Part shown: in pieces, positions 11,531 to 23,394 of the stretch | Layout: each line of letters opens with the position of its first letter | How positions within the stretch are numbered: the first letter of the stretch is position 1 | Assembly: GCF_003589595.1 (NCBI RefSeq) | Contig: NW_020654422.1 | Location: 20,259,488 to 20,323,487 of the forward strand | Source: Hyposmocoma kahamanoa | Taxonomy: Eukaryota; Arthropoda; Insecta; Lepidoptera; Cosmopterigidae | Direction of reading: 5' to 3' | Length of the DNA stretch: 64,000 bases | Program-made: the position numbers and the translations under genes | Notes under the pieces: generated by a model | The model's input: the letters and a program-made list of their open reading frames with translations, nothing else | Database searches by the model: none | What the model was told of the DNA's origin: nothing

Positions 11531-13266
11531 GAAGCTGCATTTCAGATACGCAATTAGGGCCAATAGATACCGAATTCCACAACTAATAATGCTGAGGAAA
11601 ATGTGGCAGAAGGAAAATATCTTGTTTAAAAAACTAAGACGCCAATCATATCACACATACCCTCTTTCATGCGGCAGCTTCTAAAATAAGGCAAGTCATG
11701 ATGGTCGCCAACAACCTTCGTAGAGAAGTGGCACACTAAGAATATCAAGCCTTCAGCTTTTACAAACTTTTTAATGGTTAGTGTTCTGTACATAATAATA
11801 ATGTGCCAGACAATCACACCATCGACTGGTTTCAAATTAGTGATTTTCCTGTACCATGAGTACCACTACCCGAAATATTCAGATCAAAACCAATTTAGAA
11901 AAGGGGATAATATTATTTGATCCACAAAGATATAATTGACTTTTTTAATTATATGTTTTTGTATGTTTCAAATACGTACACAGTAATTGTTCCGTCCATA
12001 TTATCTACGGATAAATTATAAATGAATTGCATTCGAGGTAACACTATCATTATGTTTAAGCATACTAAACTCTCTTGTTTTAACGATTGATGACATTTAT
12101 AATCAGTATATCTTTTGATATTCATCTCCAAATAAATCCTGGTTGCTTGGTTGCGCCCTCCATTCAGTAGGTTAGGTTAGTATATGAAAAAACAGAGCAG
12201 CCGGAAGCCAATTTGCTTGCGTTTCCGAACACGTTTTCAAGTCAAATTATATTGTAATTAATATAAATTTGGTATACAAATATAATCAACATTTACTTAG
12301 TTTTAAAAATAATATCTAAATTTTATTTATGATGCACATTTGTCTTAGTTTTGAGGCCCAATATAAAACTATCAAAGTTTTTTCTCGGTCTATAAAAGAT
12401 TTTTTTGAAAGAATAATAGATAAAAATATTATAATATTTGAAATTAATATAATAACAATTGAAATAAATAAAATTAAAATAATTATTTACATTAAAAAAA
12501 TTTAAACTTTTTGATTGGAAGTCAAATATACTAAATATATTATATAAATAATTAATTACCTCATCAATAAATTGAAATATATAAGAATAATCATACGTAT
12601 TTTGCGTAGTTCAGAGCAGATTAAAATATCCATTGGTTTAATTTATTTTATGTCTCAGACAAAAGAGGATCAATCGTTAAAAAATATGATTGTTTAAATC
12701 TTTTTCAGAATGCTGCTTTTGCCTTTCATGCCTTAGAAAAGTACATTTTCCAAATTGATCCTATCAACAATGCAAACAATTGGGCCATCGAGGTTATTCA
12801 AAACATTAATAACAACTTATAAACTTCGTTAATATTCCACTGAGTACACTGTCCAGTTGCTTTAGTAAAGCTATTTACGTTGCTTCTAAAAATGAAAAGG
12901 TTAGAACCTAGTCAATATCCAGTCTAAGCCCCTTCTAAAGCTTTACCCGTAGCCTGTCGGGCTGTCGCGTTTAAAGGAAATAGTCAGCCTACAGCATGGA
13001 CTTCCGTTGAGGGAGGTCTAAGAGGGAGCGTAGGGTTGCCAGTTGGGTTTTTTAATATCTGTATACTTGTATTTTCCATAACTAGATAAACAGCTACAAA
13101 TAAAAAACAAGGTTACAAATAAATGAATTCATGAATGTTTTCCGAGCACAAGTTCGGAAAAGTTAATAAGCATTTATTTTATAGCATTAAATAAACGGTA
13201 AGTAGCATTCAATATAACACTGAAAAAAAGGAAAAAATCTAGTGTAAGCAAGGCTCCATCACTTAA
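11531..13266. other. AT-rich stretch, no gene
   Basis: 12230-12610 is almost entirely A/T. No supportable coding or repeat feature. Confidence 0.5.
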
Positions 13267-13576
13267 TTTTTTTTTATATACATTCAAGTGACGGGACGAA
13301 CAAGTCGTGTGCCTGATGGTAAGCTACACGCCTGTCCATAACAGTTGCAGTGCCACTCAGAGCTTTAAATCGCAAAGATCTCAGGGGCACTGCCACTGCG
13401 CCCGTCACTCTGAGACATAAGTTGACAAGTCCCATGTTACTGTAATTTCACCAGTACCCTTACCGTTCAAAACCGGAACACAGTAATGCTGACATTACTG
13501 CTTGGCGGCAGAAATAGGTAAGGTGGCAGTGCTTCCCCGGACGAACTCTTTCACAAGGAGCTCTACTGCTACTCGC
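13267..13576 (-). mobile_element. family A reference copy, near complete
   Basis: Best-preserved A copy. Read on the minus strand: 5' start GTAGCAGTAGAGCTCCTTGT, then AGTTCGTCCGGGGAAG, TTTCTGCCGCCAAGCAGT, a small hairpin (CAGTAATG/CATTACTG arms, 4-nt loop), then a larger one (GCAGTGCC(A/C)CTCAGA arms, ~17-nt loop), then CTTACCATCAGGC and TTGTTCGTCCCGTCACTTG, then an A-rich tail. With the tail and 5'-truncated siblings, this is a SINE-like retroelement of about 300 bp. A weak pol III A/B-box likeness (TAGCAGTAGAGC, AGTTCGTCC) has the wrong spacing for a tRNA head, so the origin of the 5' end is open. The 3' block resembles lepidopteran CR1-type LINE ends, by memory. Confidence 0.9.
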
Positions 13577-13877
13577 TCAAGGCTACGTGATATGCGCCTA
13601 TCGTTGAGTGCGCCGTGCGCAACAGCTTATACGAGTATTTCATTTATGAGCATTCGGTTCCTCACGACTGCACACGGCGGGCAACGTTATTTTCACCTCT
13701 CGGAGCGCGTGCTTAGGTTCCTTTTTCCTCGTAGTGAGCGCTTGGTGATATTAGTCTGAATTAGTAGGATATTATAGCGTAGGTATTTTCGATTTTGTGT
13801 CAGAGTGATGTTTCTTTTAGTAGTAACTATTAAGTAATCTGTGGTTTAAGTCAATTTTACCGAGGCCTGCGCAGCTC

Positions 13878-13922
13878 ATTACAAAGCAGGGCATTATACC
13901 GCGTCATACCCTGCTTTGTAAT
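13878..13922. repeat. 14-bp perfect inverted repeat
   Basis: ATTACAAAGCAGGG and CCCTGCTTTGTAAT separated by 17 nt, in otherwise low-copy sequence. Confidence 0.9.
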
Positions 13923-14344
13923 TTGGTAAGATGCTATTAGAAATTTACAACTATGACGCTTGGACCAGCAAAAATTTGTGAGGTGAAGCCTGAGAATCAG
14001 CAAATTGCTGAAGCTTTTAACTTTTCTTCAACATTGATTTAAGCATTGTTTTATCTTGAATGTTGTGTGTTTTGTGTTAAAGAATAAAGTTCTTATTTTT
14101 TTTAATGTTCGCAAGACCAAGATTACTTAACTGTCACTTAAGTATTGACCACGCCATGTCATTCATTACACTTATGATTTAAGTTTTGGTCTAGTGCTTT
14201 TGACATTATATGCATTTAGTTTTCAAAATCAGCCTGAAATACGGTATATAAAAAAATAATGTAACAATATAGAAAGCATATTTTTTGGCTCCAGGCTGAG
14301 ATTCCAGAGCATATTACAAAAAAGTTATTAAAAAAATATGTATA

Positions 14345-14554
14345 ATTATTAATACAAAGATCGAACACTCAGAAAAAATTCCTTCGATCCGGTCGGATTC
14401 GAACCGACGTCTTCTTGCATACCGTGCCAGACGCTATACCAACTAAGCCACGGAACGAACCAACGGACCCAACGAATTCTTCTATGTGCTTGCGTCGTGT
14501 CTTTGTATTTGGTTTTTCAACGACTTTTTAGTCGTAGCGCCATCTATGAGAAAT
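14345..14554 (-). mobile_element. tRNA-derived SINE, family G copy 1
   Basis: On the minus strand it has an A box TGGCTTAGTTGG and B box GGTTCGAATCC with a 5-bp T stem (GTCGG/CCGAC). The acceptor-like stem (TTCGTTCCG/CGGATCGAA) has one mismatch. The anticodon arm does not fold normally, and GTTCGATCTTTGTATTAATAA is the shared 3' tail, so this is a SINE head and not a tRNA gene. Confidence 0.85.
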
Positions 14555-14689
14555 CAATGAAAGATTTATCACCCAGTTAGTACCTTTACAGCTACTAGTC
14601 CTGGCGAGAGATGTCGCTATTCACTGTATTTTAAATTTTTATTGAATTGGTGTCAATTCAATACAAATTTAAAATATGTATATTTTAAA

Positions 14690-14815
14690 TACTTATGTCT
14701 CAGGACGACAGGCGCAATGGCAGTGCCCGTCAGTTCAGGTAGGCGTGTTGCTTACCAACAGACGCACCACTTGTTCGACCCGTCCGCGTAGCTTGATGTC
14801 ATAAAAAAAGTTCAA
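14690..14815 (+). mobile_element. family A fragment with internal deletion
   Basis: CTTATGTCTCAGGACGACAG jumps from CCCGTCAG to TAGGCGTGTTGCTTACC, then an A tail. Confidence 0.78.
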
Positions 14816-15614
14816 ACGGAACATTGAACGACAATAAAACAAATATAGGTACATCAAAATCTATGCTACAGGTATTTCTCGTAAAATGTGGTAGCTCTGA
14901 ATATTTTACTTTAGAGCAGTTTAATTTGAAATTTATATAATTTTAAGTGATATTTTGAACCTTCAACCTAACCCTCTCACCTTTTTATTTTTTTGAGAAG
15001 ATCCGTGATCAGCAGTGGGACGCATAAATGAGTTTCTATCACAAACACTTTTTTGATTAAACTCTTTGATACCAAATAATTCACTTCTGATTTTTAAGAA
15101 ACTACAAGTTATGGTTTCTGGTTTCGTAACCCTACAGTGGGGGGTTAACGGATATCAACCCCTTCATTCTAGAGTAAAACTGTGTATCTGATTTCAAAAC
15201 TCGGCACAAATTGATTTCTGATATCTTTATCCGAAGTGTAAAAATTTAGATATTAAACATTGTATTGTTTTTAGATTTTATAGCAGGGATGCAACCGACG
15301 TATCTAGGTTATATAAGTATTCACAGCTTAAAAAATATGTGGCTATATGTGGCTTGAAAAATCACACTTTAAAAGTGGGACAAATCTTGCTTCTACTATC
15401 TCTATACATATTTGAAAATTCACTTTATTACTTGTATTTATTTCAATTCGTCACACGGGCATGTCATTCTGATCAACTGCAAACTGGACCACGCAAAATT
15501 GCTATACTTTAAGAAGTGAAATTGTAATGGCTTCGAACCTAGTGAAATTCGAAATTACAACAGTTGTGTAGAATTTAAAAAATATTGTTTCTGGCTTCTA
15601 GAGACCTTACATTT
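14816..15614. other. no gene or repeat recognised
   Basis: AT-rich; nothing supportable. Confidence 0.5.
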
Positions 15615-15862
15615 CTGTCATAAAGCAGTAATGTGAGCATTACTGCGTTCTGGTTTTCAAAGGGTGAAGGGTACTGGTGAAATTACAGGTACATGGGACT
15701 TGTCAACTTATATCTCAGGTTGGCGGGCGTAGTGACGGTGCCCCTCAGATCTTTGCGATTTAAAACTCTGAGCAGCTTTACAACTGCAATGGATAGGCAT
15801 GTCCCTTACTAACAGGCGCACGACTTGATCGTCCTGTTACTTAGCATTATTAAAAAAACCTT
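15615..15862 (+). mobile_element. family A copy, 5'-truncated at the small hairpin
   Basis: Starts at the hairpin CAGTAATG-TGAG-CATTACTG (15626-15645, perfect) and runs to the A tail. Confidence 0.87.
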
Positions 15863-17094
15863 TATGATTTGAAATTGTAGCATATTGTAGATACCTTACA
15901 ATTTCATTACACAAGCTTGGGAAATAACTGAACTGTACTTTGACCAAATGATAGTGAAGAGTAGTAATGAGGACGTAAAAAAGAAATTAAACAACAAATT
16001 AACCAAAAAAGCATTCAACAATTAAATTCAACGAATTCTACGGCCATTTGTTTATTTGCATAACACACCATCAACGGCCGTGGCGTGGCACGATCACTAA
16101 CCACGCGACAGCGACGGATGCATCAATCAAGTAGCGTGGCCACTTATCTGATACCCTGTGTTCTACTTTACACTAAAGTTTTTTTACGAAGTCCCGTAGT
16201 TCCTATATCAACCTCTACATAAAGATGAGACTTGTTACATCATCATAAACTAACAACTATAATTTTTGTTTGAAGTCTCTATAATTTGTTATTAAAGCTA
16301 TCTGAATTGCGGGACATCGCGATTGTAAATTATTATTCTTTTAAAGTCCCAAGTTTTAGGCACACATTGTACGTGTTATTCGGGTCTTCCATGTTTTGGT
16401 AGAGACTATTATTGAGTCGAACAGGATCTGCGAAGTCTCGTCTTTTCTATAGAAATTCAATTATGTTTGAGCCTTCACGAACCTAATCACATGTTGTAGT
16501 TTAAGTTGGGTTGCTTGCAATTTCCTATGGATTCTTTAGTCGATGACAGGCTTAAAAAAAATCGCTTTCTTATAATTGATTCCTATATGAAAATGGAAGT
16601 CGAGGACTTAACGGACTTTAGTTTCTGACAATCTAAGTTTTTATAACATCAATGATGTTATGAAACTAATTAAAATAATCTTGGATGTGTGGGTTTTACA
16701 AAGAAAAATGACTGCTGTCAAGAAGTCACTTCTTGCGTTGTTGTAAGGCGAATAATGTATTTTCTATGTTTTGTTTCTTTCTTCTATTCTGATTATGATT
16801 CTTTTGAATGTTTAATACTGTATAATTGCGAGTAAAGTATAATTGCATACAGATATGTCTAGTGTATTAATTTTATTTTTAATTGTTTTTTTTTTCTATA
16901 TTGTTTGTATCTGATGTCTGTTATTGTGCCGTAAATAAATAATAAAAAATAAAATAAAATAAACAAAAGTCTCATTGGTTAGGTAGATTGATCTGAGCAC
17001 GGGCCCACTCTAAAGTGGCTAAGGTCACAGTCCGTCACTCAGTTTCAATGCGGGTTGGAGAATTCAAACGTGTCCAGGGGCAGTTTGCCTGCAA
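15863..17094. other. no gene; LINE-like A-rich tail near the end
   Basis: 16900-16975 ends in AATAAATAATAAAAAATAAA, which looks like a retroelement tail. The rest holds nothing I can name. Confidence 0.45.
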
Positions 17095-17312
17095 GCAGTA
17101 GCGTGAGCTTCTGGTTTTGAAGAGGAAAGGTGCTGATGAAATTACAAGCATATGGGACTTTTCAACTTATGACTCATGGTGACGGGTGCAGTCCTTCAAA
17201 TCTTTGATCTTTAAAGCTATGAGCGGTATTGCAACTGTTATAGACAGGCGTGTCCCTTACCACCAGGCGGACCACTTGTCCGTCCCACAACTTGGTATAA
17301 TAAAAAAAATCT
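17095..17312 (+). mobile_element. family A copy, 5'-truncated
   Basis: From GCAGTAGCGTGAGCTTCTGG to TTGGTATAATAAAAAAAA; part of the larger hairpin is deleted. Confidence 0.83.
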
Positions 17313-17845
17313 AGAGAATGTGTTACAGAAAACTATAAACGTCTTAAACCACAATTACGGGTGCACAATATCGTTTAAAAAAACGTAAAGACTAAATTAA
17401 AAGATAAACTCACGAAAGGGTTCTGCAAAATCTTTACTCATTTTAAACTTTTCAACGGCTAATGAAAATCTTATTGGAGTGCGAATGCATTTCCACTTGT
17501 AACCCCTTCGGGGGAGGGCCCCCTGGTGCAAGCAACAGGGGGGAAATGGCCCGAGTAACTGTATTAGCGATGGATCGCTGCTTTGATTTGTCACATCAAA
17601 GAAGATCGCGCTAAATCGAATCTTTGTTCCTAGATAGGCAAAGAGATTCTAAAAGATTCTAGTGGGTTTGTTGGATTGCTCTTTTCGTTTCGATGAATCC
17701 AATATGCGAGCTCGAAATCAGGGCACTGCGTTCCTTATTCTTTGAGGGGATAGGTTTTCGAGTATATTAATTGATAGGTGTGTATACACGTTCAGAATTC
17801 AAATTTGTATTTTTAATCAAAGAGCAATAATTATAACTTTTATTA
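17313..17845. other. no gene; G-rich patch
   Basis: A local G/C-rich patch at 17500-17555 (CCTTCGGGGGAGGGCCCCC) stands out from AT-rich flanks; origin unknown. Confidence 0.45.
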
Positions 17846-18030
17846 AGAGGAATACAAAGATCGAACATACAGAAAAATCTCGTCGACGTCGACGTCCATG
17901 CTGCATCGTAGCATTGCTCTTACCAACTGAGCTACAGGTCAAATTCAGCCACCGAAATTCTCCTATGTGTTTTTGTTATAGATCTTTGTACTGGCTTTCG
18001 GCTTTCGGCACTAGTGACATCTTGGAGTAT
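17846..18030 (-). mobile_element. tRNA-derived SINE family Q, reverse copy
   Basis: On the minus strand TAGCTCAGTTGGTAAGAGC is a near-canonical tRNA A-box/D-arm. It is followed by CAATGCTACGATGC and ends with TGTTCGATCTTTGTATTC. The B-box region is disrupted by a GTCGACGTCGAC repeat. Confidence 0.8.
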
Positions 18031-18049
18031 TTCACAATAAATACATTTG

Positions 18050-18238
18050 GTCGAAAAACGACATCTGCGTCAGTTGTGATACCTGTAAAGGCTGCGGTGA
18101 GAAAGGTTATTGAAAAATCAAATAGGAAAATTTCGACGGTTCGGTAACTGGACCCGTAGCTCAGTTGATCAGAGCAATGCTACGGTGCGGCATTGATGTG
18201 GGTTCAAATCTTTCTGTGTGTTCGATCTTCGTATTCAT
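18050..18238 (+). mobile_element. tRNA-derived SINE family Q, forward copy
   Basis: TAGCTCAGTTGATCAGAGC, CAATGCTACGGTGC and B box GGGTTCAAATC, then GTTCGATCTTCGTATTCATA. It lies head to head with the copy just upstream, giving an inverted pair. Confidence 0.8.
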
Positions 18239-18904
18239 AATCATAAAACTAGAACATTACTAGAGCGTAATGTCACAAAAAATGTCACTAAATTATAACT
18301 TTTTCATAAATAAAAAACCGACTCAAATGAGGAATTAGAAATAAAGAAGTTTAAAGTAAAAAGAGTAGTAAAAAGTAGTTTATTTGGTAACCTTGAATGA
18401 TAACAAAAAATAAAATAACTTCAGGATAAAACACAACATTTGCAAGTTACCAAAATGGTCTCCACACTGATTTTCGTAACGTGAAAACACCTCGTCACGC
18501 TGATTTTCAGTGAAGAAGTGAATTACATCTATTTGGCCAAGTTTTTTTGAAATTGGTTAATGGAAACTGTGTGAACTATAATAAACCGGATTCGTTCCTT
18601 AATTTGCTATCCTTACAGGTGGGGTACCTCACCTTTACCCTCATCGAAAGATATGTTATCAAAGAGATATCATCATCGAGAATCATTGAAATCGGCTCAA
18701 CAACACACACACAAAAATACAGAAGAATAGTGAACTTCCTAAAAGAGAGAGGATATATATTTGAAGTTATCTATGTATCTTTTTGTCTGTCTGTAGCATC
18801 ATAGCTCCCAAGTTTTTATGATACCAAGTGAATACAAAATTCAAACACAAAGAAAATAAAAGTCCTTTCATCTAACAAGACTCGATACCTGCATAAGGCA
18901 ACTA
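18239..18904. other. possible coding remnant, otherwise unassigned
   Basis: On the minus strand near 18430-18530 about 45 codons stay open (includes FFTENQRDEVFSRYENQ). It looks protein-like but I cannot assign it; it may be a transposon ORF end. The remaining sequence is unassigned. Confidence 0.3.
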
Positions 18905-19122
18905 GAGTAGAATTTAGTAGCTGTAGATCTCCTTGTGAAAGAGTTCGGTTAGGGAGTACTGTCATATTACCGCGTTCCGGAAGGGTTAAGGGTGCTGGTG
19001 AAATTACAGGCACATGGGACTTGTCAAATATGTCTCAGGTTGACGGACGCAGTGGCAGTGCCCCTCAGATCTTTGCGTTGTAAAGCTCTGAATGCCACTG
19101 CAACTGTGACGGACAGGTGTAA
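18905..19122 (+). mobile_element. family A copy, 3'-truncated
   Basis: Starts TAGCTGTAGATCTCCTTGTG, lacks the small-hairpin segment, and stops at GACGGACAGGTGT without an A tail. Confidence 0.83.
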
Positions 19123-19684
19123 CGACGTTAAAAAGTACATATATTGTATCTTTTTTCAAGTAAAATGGACATTCACGCACACGATCAATATTTAACGTTG
19201 AAGCTTTGTATAATACAACAGTAGTAACCTCACGCACACAAACACAACTGTCGTAAAATTGGGAGAATCTCGTATCTATAGCAGCAATCTTTATAGTTCC
19301 GCTTGGCAGTATATTACAAATCCCTTGTGATGAAGGAGCCGCTTTCATGGTATCCCTTTTGCTTCCTTAGATATCGGGCCAATGGAAACCGTAGCAATAT
19401 TTAAGTTTTCTCTTTTGTCCCCTTGTTTATACGTTCTGAAATTTTTGAGTAAAATCAAGACTCGCGATTAATAGTTTAACACAACTGCTATGGCGCCATG
19501 TGCACAATTTGTTCGAAGTCAATGGTCCCGGCACTTGGTTTCATAAAAGAATGCACGAACGTTTAATTTAAATCAAAAGACGGTTGAATTCATTCTTTTT
19601 TCGAATTGAACGTTCTAGTATTTGTTTGTCTAGTGGTTCATTTGAACATCAATGAATTATGTTGAACCTTTTTTTTTGGGTTTC

Positions 19685-19720
19685 TTTTTTTTATAATGAA
19701 CAAGTCGTGCGCATAGATAT
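19685..19720 (-). mobile_element. family A 3'-end scrap
   Basis: Only TTTATAATGAACAAGTCGTG-like 3' end is left, next to the hairpin at 19761. Confidence 0.7.
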
Positions 19721-19760
19721 AGAAAAAAAAGGAGAGATATGGTATAAGGGCGTGGTTCGC

Positions 19761-19799
19761 GTCGCCTCGATATGGTCAAAATGACCATATCGAGGTGAC
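19761..19799. repeat. 18-bp inverted repeat with 3-nt loop
   Basis: GTCGCCTCGATATGGTCA, AAA, TGACCATATCGAGGTGAC; one mismatch that could be G-U paired. Weaker pairing (GGCGTGGTT/AACACCGCC) lies further out. Confidence 0.92.
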
Positions 19800-20882
19800 C
19801 TGCCTACAAACACCGCCACAGTGACATGGCGATCGTTGTACATACAAGATCTCTCGTAAAAACGTGAAAATGCCAAGTTATAGCGATACACCTTGTAAAA
19901 ATTGGAATGAAAACAAAACTTTTAAAAAGCGAGATAACATTTCACCGGCTATTTGCATTTTTAGTTGCTATTTCTATTATTCTTCAATGTTTTCTTTTTG
20001 TCTCCGTAGAAATTTCTAGACTCAAATATAGTGATGTTTATCGACAATAAATTTTTAATGAAAAGTTTGAATTTCTTACTATAATTTTTGTAATTAAAGT
20101 CCCTAAAATACCGAAGCGAAAAGCATTCACGTTAAATTGATTTCTTTTATTTTATTATTATTATTATTACTAAACATTTTATTTCGAGTAACTTTAACAC
20201 AACTCATATTTCGGGCAACCGTTTCAATTTCATGTCAATTTGGATGTTGCTTGAAGAAAAATTTATGTGTTTTAGATATTTAAGATATTTAAATCCCATT
20301 ATACTCGTAGATTAAACGTAGAGTATTTTAATTTTTAAATTTTTCCAATGAGTTTAAATTAAAAGAAGGTTGGATTGAAGCTGCAGGAAAATGGAAAGAT
20401 TGGTTTTCTTATTACTATTTCTGACTTTGTATCAATTTCCATAGCAAATGCATTTAAAAAATTAATAAAATAAAATCGGCTTTATTTTACATGTGCATAC
20501 AAAATAAATTAGAAACAATTATAGAAAATTACATAAATCCTTCATAAAAGAACAACATGATTTAATTTATTAAATTCATTGATGGTTCGAATTTACTCTT
20601 GACAGTGACAGCTTCATCAACCCGTGGTAACGTATAATGGAAAATTGACACTGGCGACGATCGCCATATTTTTTATATTAGGTATTCTTATAAAACTGAC
20701 ACTGGTCCAAGCCTAGTGGCCGCCATTAAGAAAACAATAATAATTTAATAATACTCCAGTACCATTTAGTATGAAAAATGGAATATTTTTTTAATATTAA
20801 AAACAGCTACATGGTTTCCAACTATCGATTAGGTAGGACCACATCCCTCGTTGAGGAGCGTCAGTTTAAGGTTAATCAAGTT
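19800..20882. other. no gene or repeat recognised
   Basis: AT-rich; nothing supportable. Confidence 0.5.
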
Positions 20883-21224
20883 AACAATTCACGGAGCGGT
20901 TTCCATCCGCGCCCGCCGGTGCTGCTAGACAGCGGTTTTATTTCAATACCTACGACCCTGCAAGTTTGTGCGGGCACGTAGCTGCCGCGGTTGCGAGCAC
21001 GAAACCGTTGCGATTGCGGAACGGACCGCGAAGTAAGTGGGAGTTAATTGCAAGTCGCGCGGTTAATAGAGAACTTACCCTGCGTGCGCCTACACCACAT
21101 TGCGCCTAAACCGACCGCCAAAGTGTGCGGGGGACGACGGCCGCCAAGCGCGCAGGCCATCGCGTCCTGCGCGGTTCTACTAGTACACCGCCGCGGCAGA
21201 TGAAAACCGCTCCGTGAGTTCTTA
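20883..21224. mobile_element. GC-rich MITE-like element, ends TCACGGAGCGGTTT
   Basis: The left TTCACGGAGCGGTTTCCATC mirrors the right end (inward CTCACGGAGCGGTTTTCATC). The interior is strikingly GC- and CpG-rich in an AT-rich window. No ORF of note and no clear target duplication. Confidence 0.78.
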
Positions 21225-21574
21225 GTGTAACGAAAAATGAGTTTCAGCGCCATCTAACGTGTAATAGTTAGCTATTATGTACTAGTAGTATTTTTACTAA
21301 AACGCCACCTGTTGGAGAATGGCTGAACCAGGATGAAAAAATACTGAAATATTGTAATATAATTCTTATTCAAGTGACTGTAAGTTTAATTTTGTTAAAT
21401 TTTAAAATTGTTTTACGTCGTTTTCACGTTTTAAGCCCTACCCAATCAAAATCTACAAGTTATGGTAGTAGATAATAGAGGGTAAAGTTTGAATTGCACA
21501 CAACCTAAAAAGTGGCGACATCAGTACCCGATCTTACATAGCGTCATTACGTATCTCCCCTTTTTTTTCTATAT

Positions 21575-21745
21575 CTATGGTCGTGCGCCGTTTGGTAAAC
21601 TACACGCCTGTCCAGTCCATGACAATTGCAACTGTCATGGACTGGACACTCAGAGTTTTAAATCTCAAAGATCTGATAGGCGCCTCTGAGCCCGTCACAT
21701 GAGACTTAATTTAAAAAGTCCTTCGTACCTGTAATTTTCTCTAAA
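21575..21745 (-). mobile_element. family A copy carrying a new palindrome
   Basis: The normal TGTCCATAACAGTTGCAGTG segment is replaced by a 16-bp-arm palindrome at 21609-21648 (TGTCCAGTCCATGACA, 8-nt loop, complement). Flanking A sequence is intact. Confidence 0.85.
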
Positions 21746-21876
21746 TATATCTATGAGTCTTAATTGTGCAGTTTCTTCACTATGATTTAAAATGATTACA
21801 AATGACTTGAGTTGTTTGTTATACGACAATTTCTAATGATAATAAACGTTTAGATAAATGGTTGTATCTTTTTTTA

Positions 21877-22043
21877 ACGCACACACACATAGCCCTACAC
21901 TAGGAAAACTCAAATACGAATGACATACCCAAACTCTCGAGAGAAATAAATGTAGGCCTTACAAATATTTCTCCCGGCCCGGGAATCGAACCCGGAACCT
22001 CTGCGTCGCAGACCCGCATGGTGACCGTTTGGCCACGGAGGCA
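21877..22043 (-). mobile_element. tRNA-derived SINE family D copy 1
   Basis: Minus strand: TGCCTCCGTGGCCAAACGG head (A box TGGCCAAACGG), B box GGTTCGATTCCCGGG, then GAGAAATATTTGTAAGGCC. The 3' body is partly deleted. Confidence 0.87.
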
Positions 22044-23175
22044 CTTGCGTAACTATTGTTCGCTTCTTCTGTACATAACCCAGTCGTAAATTCCACAGAG
22101 CTATATTCTACTAAACTAAATTTTAAACTCTGTTATTCAATACAAGAATGAAAGAAAGTTAGTTCCGTATTAAGAATACAGCAAATCCCTTGTGATGAAA
22201 GAGTCCTGCTTTTCAAGTGTTAAAGTTTGCAATGATACTTGAAATTTCCATGAGCCCACCGCGTTTCAATTGTTTCTGACAAAGAACTCTAATAATATAA
22301 ACAAACTTTGAAACTGTTGTTTATACAGGTATATTTAAAACGGAATTTTTAAAAGAACAAACGCAGGGGTTCACTTTTGTTCGAAAAAAAAACAAGAATA
22401 AACTTTAAAAAGTAACAAACATGTATTATGTAAATGGTATTTCTGGAAACGGATCTCTTTTGTACATGTTATTTATACAAGTAACTACGTATTTTCTTGC
22501 GATGTTTGTTTGATTGTGTTTCGACCCTATTTTCAGAGAAAAAAGAATTGAGTTTTATTTATAAACAACCAAAACTCTTTTAAAAAAATCAACGAACACT
22601 TTAACAATCGAAAATTTTATTCTCTAACAATTGTAATCACCAAATCTTTTCTCATGCCCAAAGGGGTTGCTTGCTATTCTAGCGGGGCTCGAAATACGTT
22701 TAAATGAATCCTGGGGAAGCTAACAAGTTGGCATAGCGTAGAAGTGAGTCTGCTGCGATAGTCCACACACGTACCACTCTGGGAACCTCGCCAGGGCGGC
22801 GGAAACAATCGGACGAAATGCGAACTGACCGGAATTTAGGAAGATTTTACATCTACGATTTGGTAATACTCATTTTACAACAAATAGGAATGTTTACAGT
22901 CGTAACTTTACTTATAAATACTTCTTCTTACCATAACCGTTTGAGCTTTCGTTCATTTTAAGTATGACTCGGATTCAGGCACTAGAAGTTACGATATTGG
23001 CTGAAGGGATGTTTGGTTTTGATGGATAGTTTTCTACTTAATTCTGCCGTGAACGTAAAAAGACGATAACATCTGTCACAATATCAGTCAGTCTTTAACA
23101 GCTGAAACGTTGCTTGAAATTATAAGTACGTATTATAAAGCTAGTAATGTTAGAATAGCCGAAATAATATAAGAA
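22044..23175. other. no gene or repeat recognised
   Basis: 22670-22850 is less AT-rich than its surroundings, but I see no ORF or repeat to report. Confidence 0.45.
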
Positions 23176-23394
23176 ATGGAATGTAGTACGGCATCCGTAT
23201 TCAGCGCTGGCGCTAGCCTATGTAGCGGCCGGGTGCAATCAATACCCTGGCACCCTCTGGCAGATCAAAATGGAATACTTACAGTTGTATTATCCCGAGT
23301 AATCGGGAATTCCGGTGCAAATGATGCAATTATAAATGATTTTAGGAAGCCCGTTTACCTCGATTGCGCCACGAGTGACGTAGGCTCTTTGGAG
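23176..23394 (+). other. unrecognised open frame broken by a hAT-like insertion
   Basis: Seventy-three codons are open from ATG (MECSTASVFSAG...) up to the hAT-like element at 23395, which brings in the present stop. If the element is ignored, the frame stays open about 13 more codons beyond 23967 to a TAA near 24008. No domain, signal peptide or family is recognisable, so it may be chance. Confidence 0.25.

Noticed and set aside
14400..14475. Candidate tRNA gene with good A and B boxes
   Set aside because: The anticodon arm does not fold, and the sequence belongs to a multi-copy SINE family with a shared tail.
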